41,624 nt of DNA from Terriglobia bacterium (GCA_020072765.1 JAIQGD010000010.1:1-41624); one strand, 5' to 3'; positions 8,857 through 17,094 are shown, numbered from the stretch's first letter. The notes: generated by a model not told the origin, from the letters alone. Made by a program: numbers and translations.

Positions 8857-9408
8857 GTGAGTGACACTTCGATGGCGAGCGAGACGCTGGGTGAGCTGAA
8901 GCAGTGGGCGCTGGAACTTGCGCAGGGCGGCGCAAAGGGCAAGGACGTCCACCTGAACCCCGCCGCGCAACTGATCGCCAAGACTTTTGACGTCCAGACG
9001 CACGAGGTGGCCATCCTGGGCGTGACTGCGGACGGCCGCTTTCTGCGCTTCCTCTCGCCGGATAACTTGAGCGCCGTCGGCCAGATTCCCCTGTCGAGCG
9101 TGCAGTCCCTGGCTTCGCGCACCGTGCGCGATAAACGCCCCGAGATGATCAACAATTTCTCCGTCGTGCCCCATGCCAATGTCTTTGAGGCGGTCCCCCA
9201 GGCCGATCGCCAACGCACCGATCCGGTTCAGAAGATCATGAGCGCGCCCATTACTCACGACCATAAGGTCATTGGCGTCGTCCAGGTCTGCCGCAAGGGG
9301 AAATCGATGGCAGAGGCCGGCGCCGACTTCACGCTCGGCCAACTCCACCAACTGCGGACCATCTCGGAAACGCTCGCGCCGTGCGTCCTGCTGCGCAACG
9401 AGGAGTGA
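8857..9408 (+). CDS. GAF-domain sensor protein
   Basis: The 183-residue soluble protein is almost entirely one GAF domain (about residues 25-178), with the usual pattern of a DGRFLRFLSPDN strand, the segment SVQSLASRTVRDKRPEMINNF, then a strand MSAPITHDHKVIGVVQVCRKG. GAF domains bind small ligands or cyclic nucleotides, or dimerise; there is no attached kinase, cyclase or DNA-binding domain, so its output is unknown. The start chosen is GTG 8857 (MSDTSMASE); ATG 8872 has GGGTGA about 11 bases upstream and is equally plausible. It is divergent from sdhCAB and lies 137 bases before the arginine decarboxylase. Confidence 0.75.
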   Translation: MSDTSMASETLGELKQWALELAQGGAKGKDVHLNPAAQLIAKTFDVQTHEVAILGVTADGRFLRFLSPDNLSAVGQIPLSSVQSLASRTVRDKRPEMINNFSVVPHANVFEAVPQADRQRTDPVQKIMSAPITHDHKVIGVVQVCRKGKSMAEAGADFTLGQLHQLRTISETLAPCVLLRNEE

Positions 9409-9459
9409 GCTGCAGCCGCCTGTCTTTTCCGGTTCTGCGGGCGCCCCACCGGAAATCAG

Positions 9460-9488
9460 TTGACATCACCGGGCGCGCTTGTTAATTT
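9460..9488 (+). promoter_or_regulatory. pdaD: Sigma-70 type promoter of the arginine decarboxylase gene
   Basis: A perfect -35 box TTGACA (9460-9465) is followed by a 17-base spacer and TAATTT (9483-9488). The start codon is at 9546, leaving a leader of about 50 bases with no evident terminator and no strong Shine-Dalgarno sequence. It separates the decarboxylase from the GAF gene transcriptionally. Confidence 0.75.
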
Positions 9489-9545
9489 GCGAGCGCACTT
9501 TTTTTCGACTCACACGACGGGAGACACCGTACACCGGCACTGCAC

Positions 9546-10103
9546 ATGGCGTTCGTCGCAAAGAAAATATTTCTCACCAAGGGAGTCGGAAAACACCGCG
9601 AGCGCCTGTCGAGCTTTGAGCTCGCGCTGCGCAACGCCGGCATTGCCGCCTGCAACATCGTCCGCGTCTCCTCCATCTTCCCGCCCCACTGCAAGCTGAT
9701 CTCGCGCAGCGAGGGGCTCAAACATCTCAAGCCCGGTCAAGTCGCCTTCACCGTCATCAGCGAGAATCAGACGCGCGAGGCGCACCGCTTGATCGCCGCC
9801 AGCGTCGGATTGGCCCTTCCCGGTGACAAATCCATGTACGGCTATCTCTCCGAGCATCACTCCTTCGGCGAAACCGAGGAAGTCGCCGGGGAATACGCCG
9901 AGGAACTCGCCGCCGAGATGCTGGCCACCACCCTGAACGTCGAGTTCGATCCGGACCTCTCCTGGGACGAGAAAAAAGAGGTCTACCGGATTTCCAATAA
10001 GATCGTCCGCACCATGAACATCACGCAGTCGGCCGTCGGCGATAAGCGGGGATTGTGGACCACCGTGCTCGCCGCCGCCATCCTGCTCGGCGACGACGAT
10101 TAA
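9546..10103 (+). CDS. pdaD: Pyruvoyl-dependent arginine decarboxylase
   Basis: The enzyme converts arginine to agmatine. It is made as a proenzyme that cuts itself between two serines; the new N-terminal serine becomes the pyruvoyl group. Here the site is VSSIFPPHC, Ser42-Ser43, matching the VSS-I-PP pattern of archaeal and bacterial members. The catalytic segment [14 protein letters not shown] (97-110) supplies the conserved glutamate. Length (185 residues) is normal. The tail [23 protein letters not shown] also fits. It has its own promoter (9460-9488) and sits with a deoxyhypusine-synthase homologue and agmatinase, a polyamine set. The ATG at 9546 lacks a clear ribosome site. Confidence 0.93.
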   Translation: MAFVAKKIFLTKGVGKHRERLSSFELALRNAGIAACNIVRVSSIFPPHCKLISRSEGLKHLKPGQVAFTVISENQTREAHRLIAASVGLALPGDKSMYGYLSEHHSFGETEEVAGEYAEELAAEMLATTLNVEFDPDLSWDEKKEVYRISNKIVRTMNITQSAVGDKRGLWTTVLAAAILLGDDD

Positions 10104-10457
10104 TCCAGCCCTGGGCAAGGCGCAGAAGTAAATCTGGCGCGATGCGTCCTTTCAAACTTGCCTGCCCTGCCCCGAAGCGCCGGCGGTGCCACCACCGGAC
10201 GACCTGGCCCGGCTTTCTCACCACAAACTCAACCGCACTACACCGAGCCGATCATTGATAGATGTGGCTTCTTGCTGTTTCTCCGTAGGGGCATCCCGCG
10301 GATCACGCGGGACCGTGCCCGACTGGGCCACATCGTCGCCAGTCTGGCGCACAAGTACGCGCCAGTTCGCTTTTCACCGGGCGCTATTCTGAGAAGGTCA
10401 GGGTAGGCACAAAGCGAGCATCATCCTGTCGTCCATTTACTTCGCGGAGGCGAGACC
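10104..10457. other. Convergent intergenic region with two stem-loops
   Basis: No gene is visible in these 354 bases between two converging genes. Two hairpins occur: TCCCGCG-gatca-CGCGGGA at about 10292-10310, and CTGGCGC...GCGCCAG at about 10345-10367, the latter followed by TTCGCTTTT, so it may act as a weak plus-strand terminator for the decarboxylase. Short open frames here have no family resemblance or ribosome sites. Confidence 0.4.
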
Positions 10458-11537
10458 TTACCCCTTGCGCCGCCCCGGCTTGAGGTAGCCGATGCGCTCC
10501 AGCACGGCGCCCACAATCAGCGGCAGCGCCACAGTCGCGTCGTCGAGCACCTCGGCCAGGCGCCCGCCTTCTTCCGGCGGCACGAATTTCCCCCACGACA
10601 CCGCCTCGGTGTACGTGCTGCCGGAAAGGCCGCCCCAGTTCACCGGCTCGGGACACACCCGCACGCCGTAGTTGTAGCGCTTCAGCGGAAGCTTTTTATA
10701 ACCGCGCCGCGCCAGCAGCTCGGCGTAGACGCCAAACTGCTGCGCCCAGTTGCGCGGCACACCCCCTCCGATGGTGAAGATCCCCATGCGCTTGGTCGCC
10801 AGCATCGTCGTGGCAAACTGCTCGAAGTCCTCGAATGGATCGAAGCGCAGCGCCGGCCGCCCGGCCTTTTTGCGCACCCGCTGGTGCAGAGCGAAGTCGA
10901 TCCCCAGCTCGGAGTCGGTGAAGGCCGGGACGAACACCGGCACATTCTTCGCGGCGCAGGATTTCAGGATGCCGCGCCCCTTGGCCTTCCGCAGGAGATA
11001 TTCGCCGATGCGCCGGTTGATCTTCCAGCTGCTAACCGCCTCGCGCGCGTCCCATCCATCGAGGATGTGCTGCATCACCTCCTCGACGTGATCCAGATTC
11101 AGCTCCGGCTCCAGCGAATCGTAGACGCGATTGTAGCCGGCCACGAACAGCTCGCGGTCGTCCATCTTCGCCGCGTCGTACCGGAAATGCGACCGGCCCG
11201 TCGCTTCGACCAGCCCGTGCGCCATCAGCGCCCCGGTCGAGACGATGGCGTTCACAATCCCGGATTCCACCAGGTCGCAGAACACCAGGCCCATCTTCCC
11301 CACCGTCAGCGCGCCGGAGAGCGTCAGGACCACAAAGCAGTCCTTATCGCGCGCCATCGCTTCGAACACATCGGCCGCGTCGCCGATCTGCCGCGCGGTG
11401 AAGGCAGTCTGCCCCATCGCCCGGACCATGTCGTCAATCGTGCGAATCCGCGAAAGGTCGAGCGGATAGATCGGAGTCAATCGGTCCGCGACGGGATTGT
11501 GGAGATACCGTCCCGTCGCACCCTTTTTCTTTGCCAT
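10458..11537 (-). CDS. Deoxyhypusine synthase-like protein
   Basis: In archaea and eukaryotes deoxyhypusine synthase moves the aminobutyl part of spermidine onto a lysine of a/eIF5A, using NAD. Bacteria lack eIF5A, and bacterial homologues are linked to polyamines such as homospermidine. The 359-residue product keeps the family core: a Rossmann-like NAD region with LTLSGALTVGKMG and VSTGALMAHGLVEATG, and near the end EAVSWGK, in which Lys317 aligns with the lysine that forms the enzyme-imine (Lys329 in the human enzyme). Start is ATG 11537 (MAKKKG). It lies between arginine decarboxylase and agmatinase, facing the former and divergent from the latter. A polyamine-forming role is inference; the acceptor cannot be read from sequence. 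Confidence 0.88.
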   Translation of the reverse strand: MAKKKGATGRYLHNPVADRLTPIYPLDLSRIRTIDDMVRAMGQTAFTARQIGDAADVFEAMARDKDCFVVLTLSGALTVGKMGLVFCDLVESGIVNAIVSTGALMAHGLVEATGRSHFRYDAAKMDDRELFVAGYNRVYDSLEPELNLDHVEEVMQHILDGWDAREAVSSWKINRRIGEYLLRKAKGRGILKSCAAKNVPVFVPAFTDSELGIDFALHQRVRKKAGRPALRFDPFEDFEQFATTMLATKRMGIFTIGGGVPRNWAQQFGVYAELLARRGYKKLPLKRYNYGVRVCPEPVNWGGLSGSTYTEAVSWGKFVPPEEGGRLAEVLDDATVALPLIVGAVLERIGYLKPGRRKG

Positions 11538-11676
11538 TCAGCGTCCTCGCAGGTAATGTAATTCAGCCCGGCCGTGCCGGGAGCGCACGTACGCGTTTGC
11601 GCGCCTCATTGATATTACATTTGGGGCGTCCAGCGAAAGAAGTATTTCAAACTATCTAAGGACACACAAACCACCG

Positions 11677-12567
11677 ATGAGCAGCTACACGCCGGCACCG
11701 CCCAGCAATTTCGGCGGACTTTCCGAAGAACACTCGCAGTACGAAAACTCCCGCGCCGTGATTTTCCCGGTGCCGCTCGAGCGCACCACCACCTACGAGC
11801 ACGGCACGCGCAACGGCCCGGCCGCCATCCTCGCCGCCAGCGGCAACATGGAGCTCTACGACGAGGAACTCCGCATCGAGACCTATCGCAAGATCGGCAT
11901 CCACACGCTGCCGCCCATCGACACCATGAACGGCACGCTCGAAAATGTGCTCGCCGAACTCCGCGAAGCGCAACGCGAACTTCTTGACGACGGCAAGTTC
12001 CCCGTGGCTCTCGGCGGCGAGCATTCGCTCACCCCGCCCCTGGTGACCGCCACGGCCAGAAAATTCAAGAATCTCAGCGTGCTGCAAATCGACGCGCACG
12101 CCGACCTGCGCGACGAATATCAGGGCAACCCGGCCAGCCACGCCTCCGCCATGCGCCGCGTCGTCGAAGTCTGTCCCGCCGTGCAGGTGGGCATCCGCTC
12201 GCTCTCGGTGGAAGAGGCTAAGGCGATCCCGCACCTGCGCACGAAAATTTATTGGGCCAAGGATATCGTGCGCGCTCCGCTGAACAACTGGATCGCCAAG
12301 GTAGTAAAAGACCTCAGCCCCAACGTCTACTTGACCATCGACCTCGACGGCTTCGATCCGTCGCTCGTCCCCGCCACCGGCACGCCCGAGCCCGGCGGAC
12401 TCGACTGGCACCAGGTCATCTCGCTGGTGCGCGCCGTCGCGCGCCACAAGAAGATCGTCGGCATGGACGTCGTCGAACTGCTGCCGCAGCCCGGCGACCA
12501 CGCCTCCGATTTCCTGGCGGCCAAACTGATCTACAAGTGCCTGGGCTACATCTTCTGCAAGCGTTGA
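11677..12567 (+). CDS. speB: Agmatinase (ureohydrolase family)
   Basis: It hydrolyses agmatine to putrescine and urea with two Mn2+ ions. All metal-binding motifs of the arginase/agmatinase family are present in 296 residues: GGEHS (113-117, H116), DAHADLRDEY (139-148, D139, H141, D143) and DLDGFDPS (222-229, D222, D224). SHASAMRR (154-161) and ATGTPEPGG (233-241) are the substrate loops; the SHASxMRR form is typical of agmatinases rather than arginases. It follows the decarboxylase step of this cluster. The ATG at 11677 follows a short AT-rich leader (AACTATCTAAGGACACAC), with AAGGA close by as ribosome site. Confidence 0.93.
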   Translation: MSSYTPAPPSNFGGLSEEHSQYENSRAVIFPVPLERTTTYEHGTRNGPAAILAASGNMELYDEELRIETYRKIGIHTLPPIDTMNGTLENVLAELREAQRELLDDGKFPVALGGEHSLTPPLVTATARKFKNLSVLQIDAHADLRDEYQGNPASHASAMRRVVEVCPAVQVGIRSLSVEEAKAIPHLRTKIYWAKDIVRAPLNNWIAKVVKDLSPNVYLTIDLDGFDPSLVPATGTPEPGGLDWHQVISLVRAVARHKKIVGMDVVELLPQPGDHASDFLAAKLIYKCLGYIFCKR

Positions 12568-12595
12568 CGCGCTGCACATCGAAAGGAGGGCCGTC

Positions 12596-12922
12596 ATGAC
12601 CTCGATCGCGTGGATCGCACTCCTGCAAGACCGGGCCTACTTCTTCGGCGTTTCCGTTTTTTCCCCGCGGGGCTGGCTGGGCTGGATCGTCATCGGCCTG
12701 CTGGCCGGATGGATTGCGGGCCTGCTGACGCGCGGCCGCGGCTTCGGCTGCATCGTCAACGTGCTGCTGGGTCTGATCGGCGCCGTCATCGGCGGCTGGA
12801 TTTTCATGCGCCTGGGCGTGGTCGCCTGGGGATTCGTCGGCAGCCTGGCGGCGGCCACCGTTGGAGCCGTGCTCCTGGTGACAATCGCGCGCTTGTTCGC
12901 CGGCGGCGGCAAGTCGCATTAG
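12596..12922 (+). CDS. GlsB/YeaQ/YmgE family small membrane protein
   Basis: This 108-residue protein has three hydrophobic helices and the family signature GWIAGLLTRGRGFGCIVNVLLGLIGAVIGGW (38-68), with the Gly-rich G-GFG-I-N-L-G--GA--GG pattern of the transglycosylase-associated (PF04226) family. Members are stress-induced inner-membrane proteins whose molecular role is unknown. A strong ribosome site (AAAGGAGG) precedes ATG 12596. It begins 28 bases after agmatinase and may be co-transcribed with it. Confidence 0.88.
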   Translation: MTSIAWIALLQDRAYFFGVSVFSPRGWLGWIVIGLLAGWIAGLLTRGRGFGCIVNVLLGLIGAVIGGWIFMRLGVVAWGFVGSLAAATVGAVLLVTIARLFAGGGKSH

Positions 12923-12955
12923 ACGCGGCGAGCCTCGCTGCAGCAAGGCGCTGGC

Positions 12956-12977
12956 GCCGCGCGCCTCAGCGCGCGGC
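12956..12977. other. GC hairpin between convergent genes
   Basis: A perfect 9-base inverted repeat, GCCGCGCGC-ctca-GCGCGCGGC, lies between the small membrane protein gene and cdsA and contains the cdsA stop codon. It has no T-tract, so it is either a weak bidirectional terminator or a REP-like palindrome. Confidence 0.45.
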
Positions 12978-13823
12978 TAGCCACTGCCAGGCAACCCACA
13001 CCACCGGACTTGCCAGGATCAGGCTGTCGATGCGGTCGAGCACCCCGCCATGCCCGGGCAGCAGTGTCCCCGAATCCTTCACCCCGGCCCCGCGCTTATA
13101 CGCCGACTTGCTCAGGTCGCCCATCTGCCCGGCGATGTTGGCCAGGCCGGCAATCGCCAGCAGCGCGAGCGCGTCGGCGTGCATCCAGCGCGTGAACAAC
13201 ACCGCCACCACCAGCGAACCCACCATGTTCGCCACCGCTCCCTCCCAGGTCTTCTTGGGACTCAGCGCCGGCGCCATGGGCACGCGCCCGATCGACCGCC
13301 CCACAAAATACGCGAACGTGTCGCCCGCCCACATCATGCACAGCGTCAACAGCACCAGTTGCCGGCCCGCGCGCTCAATTTCGCCGATCCGCACCAGATA
13401 GCTGAACGGCAGCGCGACAAACAGCAGCCCCGCCGAGCTCACCGAGATCGCCGGCAACACTTCCTGCAGCGGCCGGCGCGTCCCCAGCCCGATGCCCGCC
13501 GCGCCAAATAAAAACACCAGCAGCACGGCCTCGACCGAAAGCGTGCCGCCCGCGGCGTCGCGCACGAAGGAAAAGCCTCGGCCCAGCGTGTGCACGCGGA
13601 CCAGACCCTGCGAATACTGCGCGTAGAAAATCCCCGCGGCGCAGACCATGGTCCACTTCCAGAAACCGCGCAGCCCCACCCGGTCGCCCAGGTTGAAAAA
13701 TTCGGCCAGCGCCAGCAGGGCCACGCCTGCAGTCCCCGCCGCCAGAAGCTCTGCCGGTCCCCACCACACCAGCGCCACAACGGCGGGAATCAGAACCGCG
13801 GCGGTCACGATACGCAGGAGCAT
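12966..13823 (-). CDS. cdsA: Phosphatidate cytidylyltransferase
   Basis: CdsA makes CDP-diacylglycerol from phosphatidic acid and CTP at the inner membrane, the branch point of phospholipid synthesis. The 285-residue product has about eight membrane helices and the family signature near the end: SPKKTWEG (188-195) and LPGHGGVLDRIDSLI (255-269), whose Asp residues bind metal. Start ATG 13823 is seven bases downstream of the uppS stop, so the two are one operon, the common bacterial order. A longer in-frame extension upstream lies wholly inside uppS and is not used. Confidence 0.95.
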   Translation of the reverse strand: MLLRIVTAAVLIPAVVALVWWGPAELLAAGTAGVALLALAEFFNLGDRVGLRGFWKWTMVCAAGIFYAQYSQGLVRVHTLGRGFSFVRDAAGGTLSVEAVLLVFLFGAAGIGLGTRRPLQEVLPAISVSSAGLLFVALPFSYLVRIGEIERAGRQLVLLTLCMMWAGDTFAYFVGRSIGRVPMAPALSPKKTWEGAVANMVGSLVVAVLFTRWMHADALALLAIAGLANIAGQMGDLSKSAYKRGAGVKDSGTLLPGHGGVLDRIDSLILASPVVWVAWQWLAAR

Positions 13824-13830
13824 CGGCGCG

Positions 13831-14718
13831 CTAACCTCGCACCGGCTGCGCCCGGCGCCCGGCGGCTTCGCCATCCACCGCCGCCGCATGGCTCCGCGAA
13901 GAGCCCAGGCCGCCGTAGCGCCGCTCGCGCTTCTGAAAATCCACCAGTGCTTCCAGCAGCCGCGCGCGGGAAAAATCCGGCCACAGCTCCTCGGTGACGT
14001 AAATCTCCGCATAGGCGATCTGCCAGAGCAGAAAATTGCTCACGCGCATCTCGCCGCTGGTGCGGATCAGCAGATCGGGGTCGGGCAGGCCCGCGGTGTA
14101 GAGATGGTTCGAAATGGTCTGTTCGTCGGCGCGAAACGCGGCCAGCCCGTTTTCCCGGACGTGCTCCAGCATGGCGTTGAACGCGTCGGCCAGTTCCGCC
14201 CGGCCCCCGTAGTTCAGCGCGACCACCAGCTTCATCCCCGTGTTGTGCGCCGTCAGCCGCATGGCCTCGTCGATGTCCTTGCGCACGCCCTCGGGCAACT
14301 GCGCCAAGCGGCCGATCACCAGAAAACGAATGTTGTTCTTGTGGATGGAGGGCATCTCGCGCTTCAGGTACTCGCGCAGCAGCCGCATCAGAAAAGCCAC
14401 TTCCGCCTGCGGGCGCCGCCAATTCTCCAGCGAAAACGCGTACAGCGTGAGGCACGGCAGTTGCAGCTGGACGCACGTCTCGATCACTTGCCGCGCGGCC
14501 TTCACCCCGGCGCGATGCCCCGCGATGCGCGGCAGGTGCCGCCGCTGCGCCCACCGCCCGTTGCCATCCATGATGATGGCCACGTGCTGCGGCAGGCGTT
14601 TGACGTCGAGTTTTTCGAGAAGCTCCGCTTCCTCGCGGTTGGCAGGCTTCAGCAGGTCCGTGGCTTTCACTGGAAATGGCTCAGGGAGCGTGGATTCTGT
14701 AGCGACCGGCCCGCCCAC
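13831..14718 (-). CDS. uppS: Undecaprenyl diphosphate synthase (cis-prenyltransferase)
   Basis: UppS condenses isopentenyl diphosphate with farnesyl diphosphate to make the lipid carrier for cell-wall and O-antigen synthesis. Its motifs are HVAIIMDGNGRWAQRR (45-60, catalytic Asp51), LYAFSLENWRRP, LNYGGRAEL and the C-terminal DLLIRTSGEMRVSNFL followed by AEIYVTEELWPDF. The N-terminus carries about 40 extra residues before the core compared with E. coli UppS. Starts available are GTG 14718 and a later in-frame GTG before KATDLLKP. The C-terminal 30 residues are Arg/Ala-rich and not conserved. It is first in the operon with cdsA. Confidence 0.95.
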   Translation of the reverse strand: MGGPVATESTLPEPFPVKATDLLKPANREEAELLEKLDVKRLPQHVAIIMDGNGRWAQRRHLPRIAGHRAGVKAARQVIETCVQLQLPCLTLYAFSLENWRRPQAEVAFLMRLLREYLKREMPSIHKNNIRFLVIGRLAQLPEGVRKDIDEAMRLTAHNTGMKLVVALNYGGRAELADAFNAMLEHVRENGLAAFRADEQTISNHLYTAGLPDPDLLIRTSGEMRVSNFLLWQIAYAEIYVTEELWPDFSRARLLEALVDFQKRERRYGGLGSSRSHAAAVDGEAAGRRAQPVRG

Positions 14719-14937
14719 TCGCTCCGCGCATGCTCAGAAAACGTCCGCCAGCGAAAGTAGCACAGCCGTTAACACCACGCAACCCTCCACGCCGTCGAAC
14801 TGCGCCTCGCTCTCCGGCACGCCTCACCGTAACCTCCATTCGGCAACGTGATCGAGATCTACCGCACGCTCGCCGAAGCCGCCAAGGATTTTCCGCGCGC
14901 CCAGTAGCGCCGCCTTTTTTGATGTGCCGCGCGCCCT

Positions 14938-15012
14938 CCGAGGTTTCAATGTAGCGCCGCGGCCTTCAGTGCGCTTTTTGCCTCCCGGACAGCAGTCGGG
15001 ACGCAGCATCCG
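14938..15012 (+). repeat. Direct repeat R, copy 1
   Basis: Copy 1 of a unit beginning CCGAGGTTT, then ATGTAGCGCCGCGGCCTTC, AGTGCGCTTTTTGCC and the hairpin TCCCGGA-cagcag-TCGGGA. It matches copies 2 and 3 at nearly all positions. All three copies have the same orientation. Confidence 0.85.
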
Positions 15013-15040
15013 TCAATTTCCCGGCAACGCCCCCTCACGC

Positions 15041-15100
15041 TGTCATCCCGAACCCGGTCGCGCAGTATGCGAACGGGGGTGAGGGATCTGCTTTTGCTCG
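15041..15100 (+). repeat. TGTCATCCCGA element, copy 1
   Basis: The unit starts TGTCATCCCGAACCCGG and ends GGGATCTGCTTTTGCTCG, with a variable middle. A second, inverted copy is at 40631-40722, about 25 kb away. The ends are shared almost exactly while the middle differs in length and sequence. Confidence 0.75.
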
Positions 15101-15173
15101 AAGGTTTAAATGTAGCCCCGCGGCCTTCAGTGCGCTTCTTGCATCCCGGACAGCAGTCGGGACGCGGCATCCG
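15098..15173 (+). repeat. Direct repeat R, copy 2
   Basis: Copy 2 differs from copy 1 at a few positions (for example TGTAGCCCC for TGTAGCGCC, and CTTCTTGCA for CTTTTTGCC). It is followed by a GCGCCTCTGTGCCTCCGTGG segment that also follows copy 3 in variant form. Confidence 0.85.
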
Positions 15174-15240
15174 CGCTTCCGCGCCTCTGTGCCTCCGTGG
15201 CTTCCCTCCTTCCCAGGTCCGGCACCTCCTGCAAATTAAC

Positions 15241-15270
15241 TTCATTTCCGGTTCCCGCCATGGCTACAAT
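15241..15270 (+). promoter_or_regulatory. Possible promoter of the amidase gene
   Basis: TTCATT (15241-15246), an 18-base spacer and TACAAT (15265-15270) stand just before the GGAGGG ribosome site. The -10 box is good (one mismatch), the -35 box weak, and the leader would be only about ten bases. Confidence 0.35.
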
Positions 15271-15286
15271 GCGGCCCGGAGGGACT

Positions 15287-17083
15287 ATGTCGAAATCGCG
15301 CAGGCAATTCTTGACGCATGCATCGCTGGCCCTGCTGGGCGCGGCCGCCGGATGCCGCGGCAAATCGCAGAAGACCGCCGAACCGCCGCCCGGCGCGCCG
15401 CCCGCGTTCGGCACATCTCAGGCGGCCGGGCCCGAGGTATCGCCCGCCACCTTTGCCGAAGCCGAGAAACTCATGCAGGTCGAGTTGAGCAAGCCCGAGC
15501 GCGCACTGGCCGCCAAGAGCTGGCGGCTGAACATGGGCTCTCTCTTCGAGCGCCGTACCGGCCCGCGCAAGGTGGCTCTCGGCCCCACGCTCGCTCCCTA
15601 CTCGCAGTGGAACCCCGTTCTGCCCGGCGAAAAAGCCGGCCCGGGCCGCGACCGGTTTGTCCGCAGCAAGACCGATCCCGGCCCATTGCCCGCGAGCGAT
15701 GCCGAGATTGCCTTTGCGCCGCTCACCAAGCTCTCTCGCTGGATCGAGCACCGCAAGCTCACCTCCACGCGGCTCACGCAAATCTATCTCGACCGCATCG
15801 CGCAGTTCGATGGCAAGCTGCGCTGCGTCATCACCCTCACGCGCGACCTCGCCCTCGCGCAAGCCGCGCAAGCCGACGCCGAAATCGCGCGCGGCCGCTA
15901 CCGCGGTCCCCTTCACGGCATTCCTTGGGGCGGCAAGGACCTGCTCGACACGGCCGGCATCCCAACCACCTACGGCGCGGAAATGTTCCGCAATCGCATC
16001 CCCTCCTCCGACGCCGCCGTCGTCAAGCGCCTGCACGATGCCGGCGCGGTCATGCTCGCCAAGCTCAGCCTGGGCGCGCTCGCGCTCAACGATATCTGGT
16101 TCGGCGGCCAGACCATGAATCCCTGGCTGCTGGAGGAAGGATCGTCGGGATCGAGCGCCGGTCCGGGCGCCGCCACGGCAGCGGGATTGGTGGGGTTCGC
16201 CATCGGAAGCGAGACGGGAGGCAGCATCGTAAGCCCTTCCACGCGCTGCGGAATCACCGGGCTCCGCCCCACCTACGGGCGCGTGCCGCGCACCGGCGCG
16301 ATGACCCTCTGCTGGTCGCTCGATAAACTCGGCCCCATGGCCCGCGGCGTCGAGGACACGCTGCTCGTGCTGCAAGCCATCTCAGGTCCCGACCCCGGCG
16401 ATCTGGCGAGCGTCCCGAGCAAACTTGATTTCGACGCCGCCGCGAGCGTGAAGGGCCTGCGCGTTGGCTACTTCCCCGCCTGGATGAAGGAAGCTCCCGC
16501 CACCGATGTCGACCGCGCCGCGCTCGACGCCGTGCGCACCGCCGGCATGCTCCCTGTGGAAGTATCCCTTCCGGACTGGCCCTACGATTCGCTTTACGTC
16601 ACTCTCTTTGCCGAGGCCGCCGCGGCCTTCGAGGAAATCACGCTCAACCACGACATGGACAAGCTGCGCATGCAGGTGCTCGACGCATGGCCGAACCTGT
16701 TCCGCCAGTCGCGCTTCCTCTCCGCCGTGGACTTCGTGCAGGCCGATCGGTTCCGCCGCCGCGTCGCCCAGGAGATGGCCCGCGTCTTCTCCCAGGTGGA
16801 TCTGCTGCTGGTGCCCTCGCTGCGCGATGAAATGCTCATCATCACCAACGCCACCGGCCACCCCTCGCTCACCCTGCGCGCGGGCTTCCTCGAAGTCTCG
16901 ACCGCGCGCAGCGACTGGGCGCCCGACCCCAGCAAACCCCTGCCGACCTTTTCGCCCCCGCGCCGCGTGCCTCACGGCGTCACGCTGATCGGGCGCCTGT
17001 TCGACGAGGGCACCCTCGCCCGCGCCGCCCTGGCTCTGGAGCGCATTGCAGGAGTGGTCGACCAGCGCCCGCCCGGATTCTAA
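15287..17083 (+). CDS. Exported amidase-signature hydrolase (Tat, probable lipoprotein)
   Basis: The 598-residue enzyme has the amidase-signature Ser-cisSer-Lys triad: Lys217 in GIPWGGKDLLDTAG, the cis-Ser at 286-287 in EGSSGSSAGPG, and the nucleophile Ser313 in GSETGGSIVSPS. The N-terminus is unusual for the family: MSKSRRQFL is a twin-arginine motif, followed by a short hydrophobic run and AAAGC at 19-23, a plausible lipobox with Cys23. It is therefore likely folded in the cytoplasm, exported by Tat and possibly lipid-anchored. An added segment of about 110 residues precedes the amidase core. ATG 15287 has GGAGGG at ideal distance. The substrate is unknown (GatA-like gene partners are absent), so it is not the tRNA amidotransferase. 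Direct repeats flank it on both sides. Confidence 0.88.
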   Translation: MSKSRRQFLTHASLALLGAAAGCRGKSQKTAEPPPGAPPAFGTSQAAGPEVSPATFAEAEKLMQVELSKPERALAAKSWRLNMGSLFERRTGPRKVALGPTLAPYSQWNPVLPGEKAGPGRDRFVRSKTDPGPLPASDAEIAFAPLTKLSRWIEHRKLTSTRLTQIYLDRIAQFDGKLRCVITLTRDLALAQAAQADAEIARGRYRGPLHGIPWGGKDLLDTAGIPTTYGAEMFRNRIPSSDAAVVKRLHDAGAVMLAKLSLGALALNDIWFGGQTMNPWLLEEGSSGSSAGPGAATAAGLVGFAIGSETGGSIVSPSTRCGITGLRPTYGRVPRTGAMTLCWSLDKLGPMARGVEDTLLVLQAISGPDPGDLASVPSKLDFDAAASVKGLRVGYFPAWMKEAPATDVDRAALDAVRTAGMLPVEVSLPDWPYDSLYVTLFAEAAAAFEEITLNHDMDKLRMQVLDAWPNLFRQSRFLSAVDFVQADRFRRRVAQEMARVFSQVDLLLVPSLRDEMLIITNATGHPSLTLRAGFLEVSTARSDWAPDPSKPLPTFSPPRRVPHGVTLIGRLFDEGTLARAALALERIAGVVDQRPPGF

Positions 17084-17094
17084 TTGTAGAGACT

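Larger units (their letters stand above)
14719..15286. other. Repeat-rich intergenic region
   Basis: This 568-base gap holds two copies of a direct repeat of about 75 bases (14938-15012 and 15098-15173) and between them an element starting TGTCATCCCGAACCCGG (15041-15100). At about 14831-14907 a short frame reads ...VIEIYRTLAEAAKDFPRAQ-stop, which looks like the end of a lost gene; it stops at TAG inside the motif GTAGCGCCG and is followed by a six-T run. I see no intact gene and no RNA gene. Confidence 0.55.

Noticed and set aside
10458-11537. True deoxyhypusine modification of a translation factor
   Set aside because: Bacteria have EF-P rather than eIF5A and no candidate acceptor is present; only the fold and catalytic lysine are supported.
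1771-11665. AACTATCTAA found upstream of both glnA and agmatinase as a shared operator
   Set aside because: Only two copies, in opposite orientation relative to their genes and in AT-rich leaders where chance matches are likely.
15287-17083. GatA subunit of the tRNA amidotransferase
   Set aside because: The export signal, the added N-terminal segment and the absence of gatB/gatC argue for a secreted amidase of other function.
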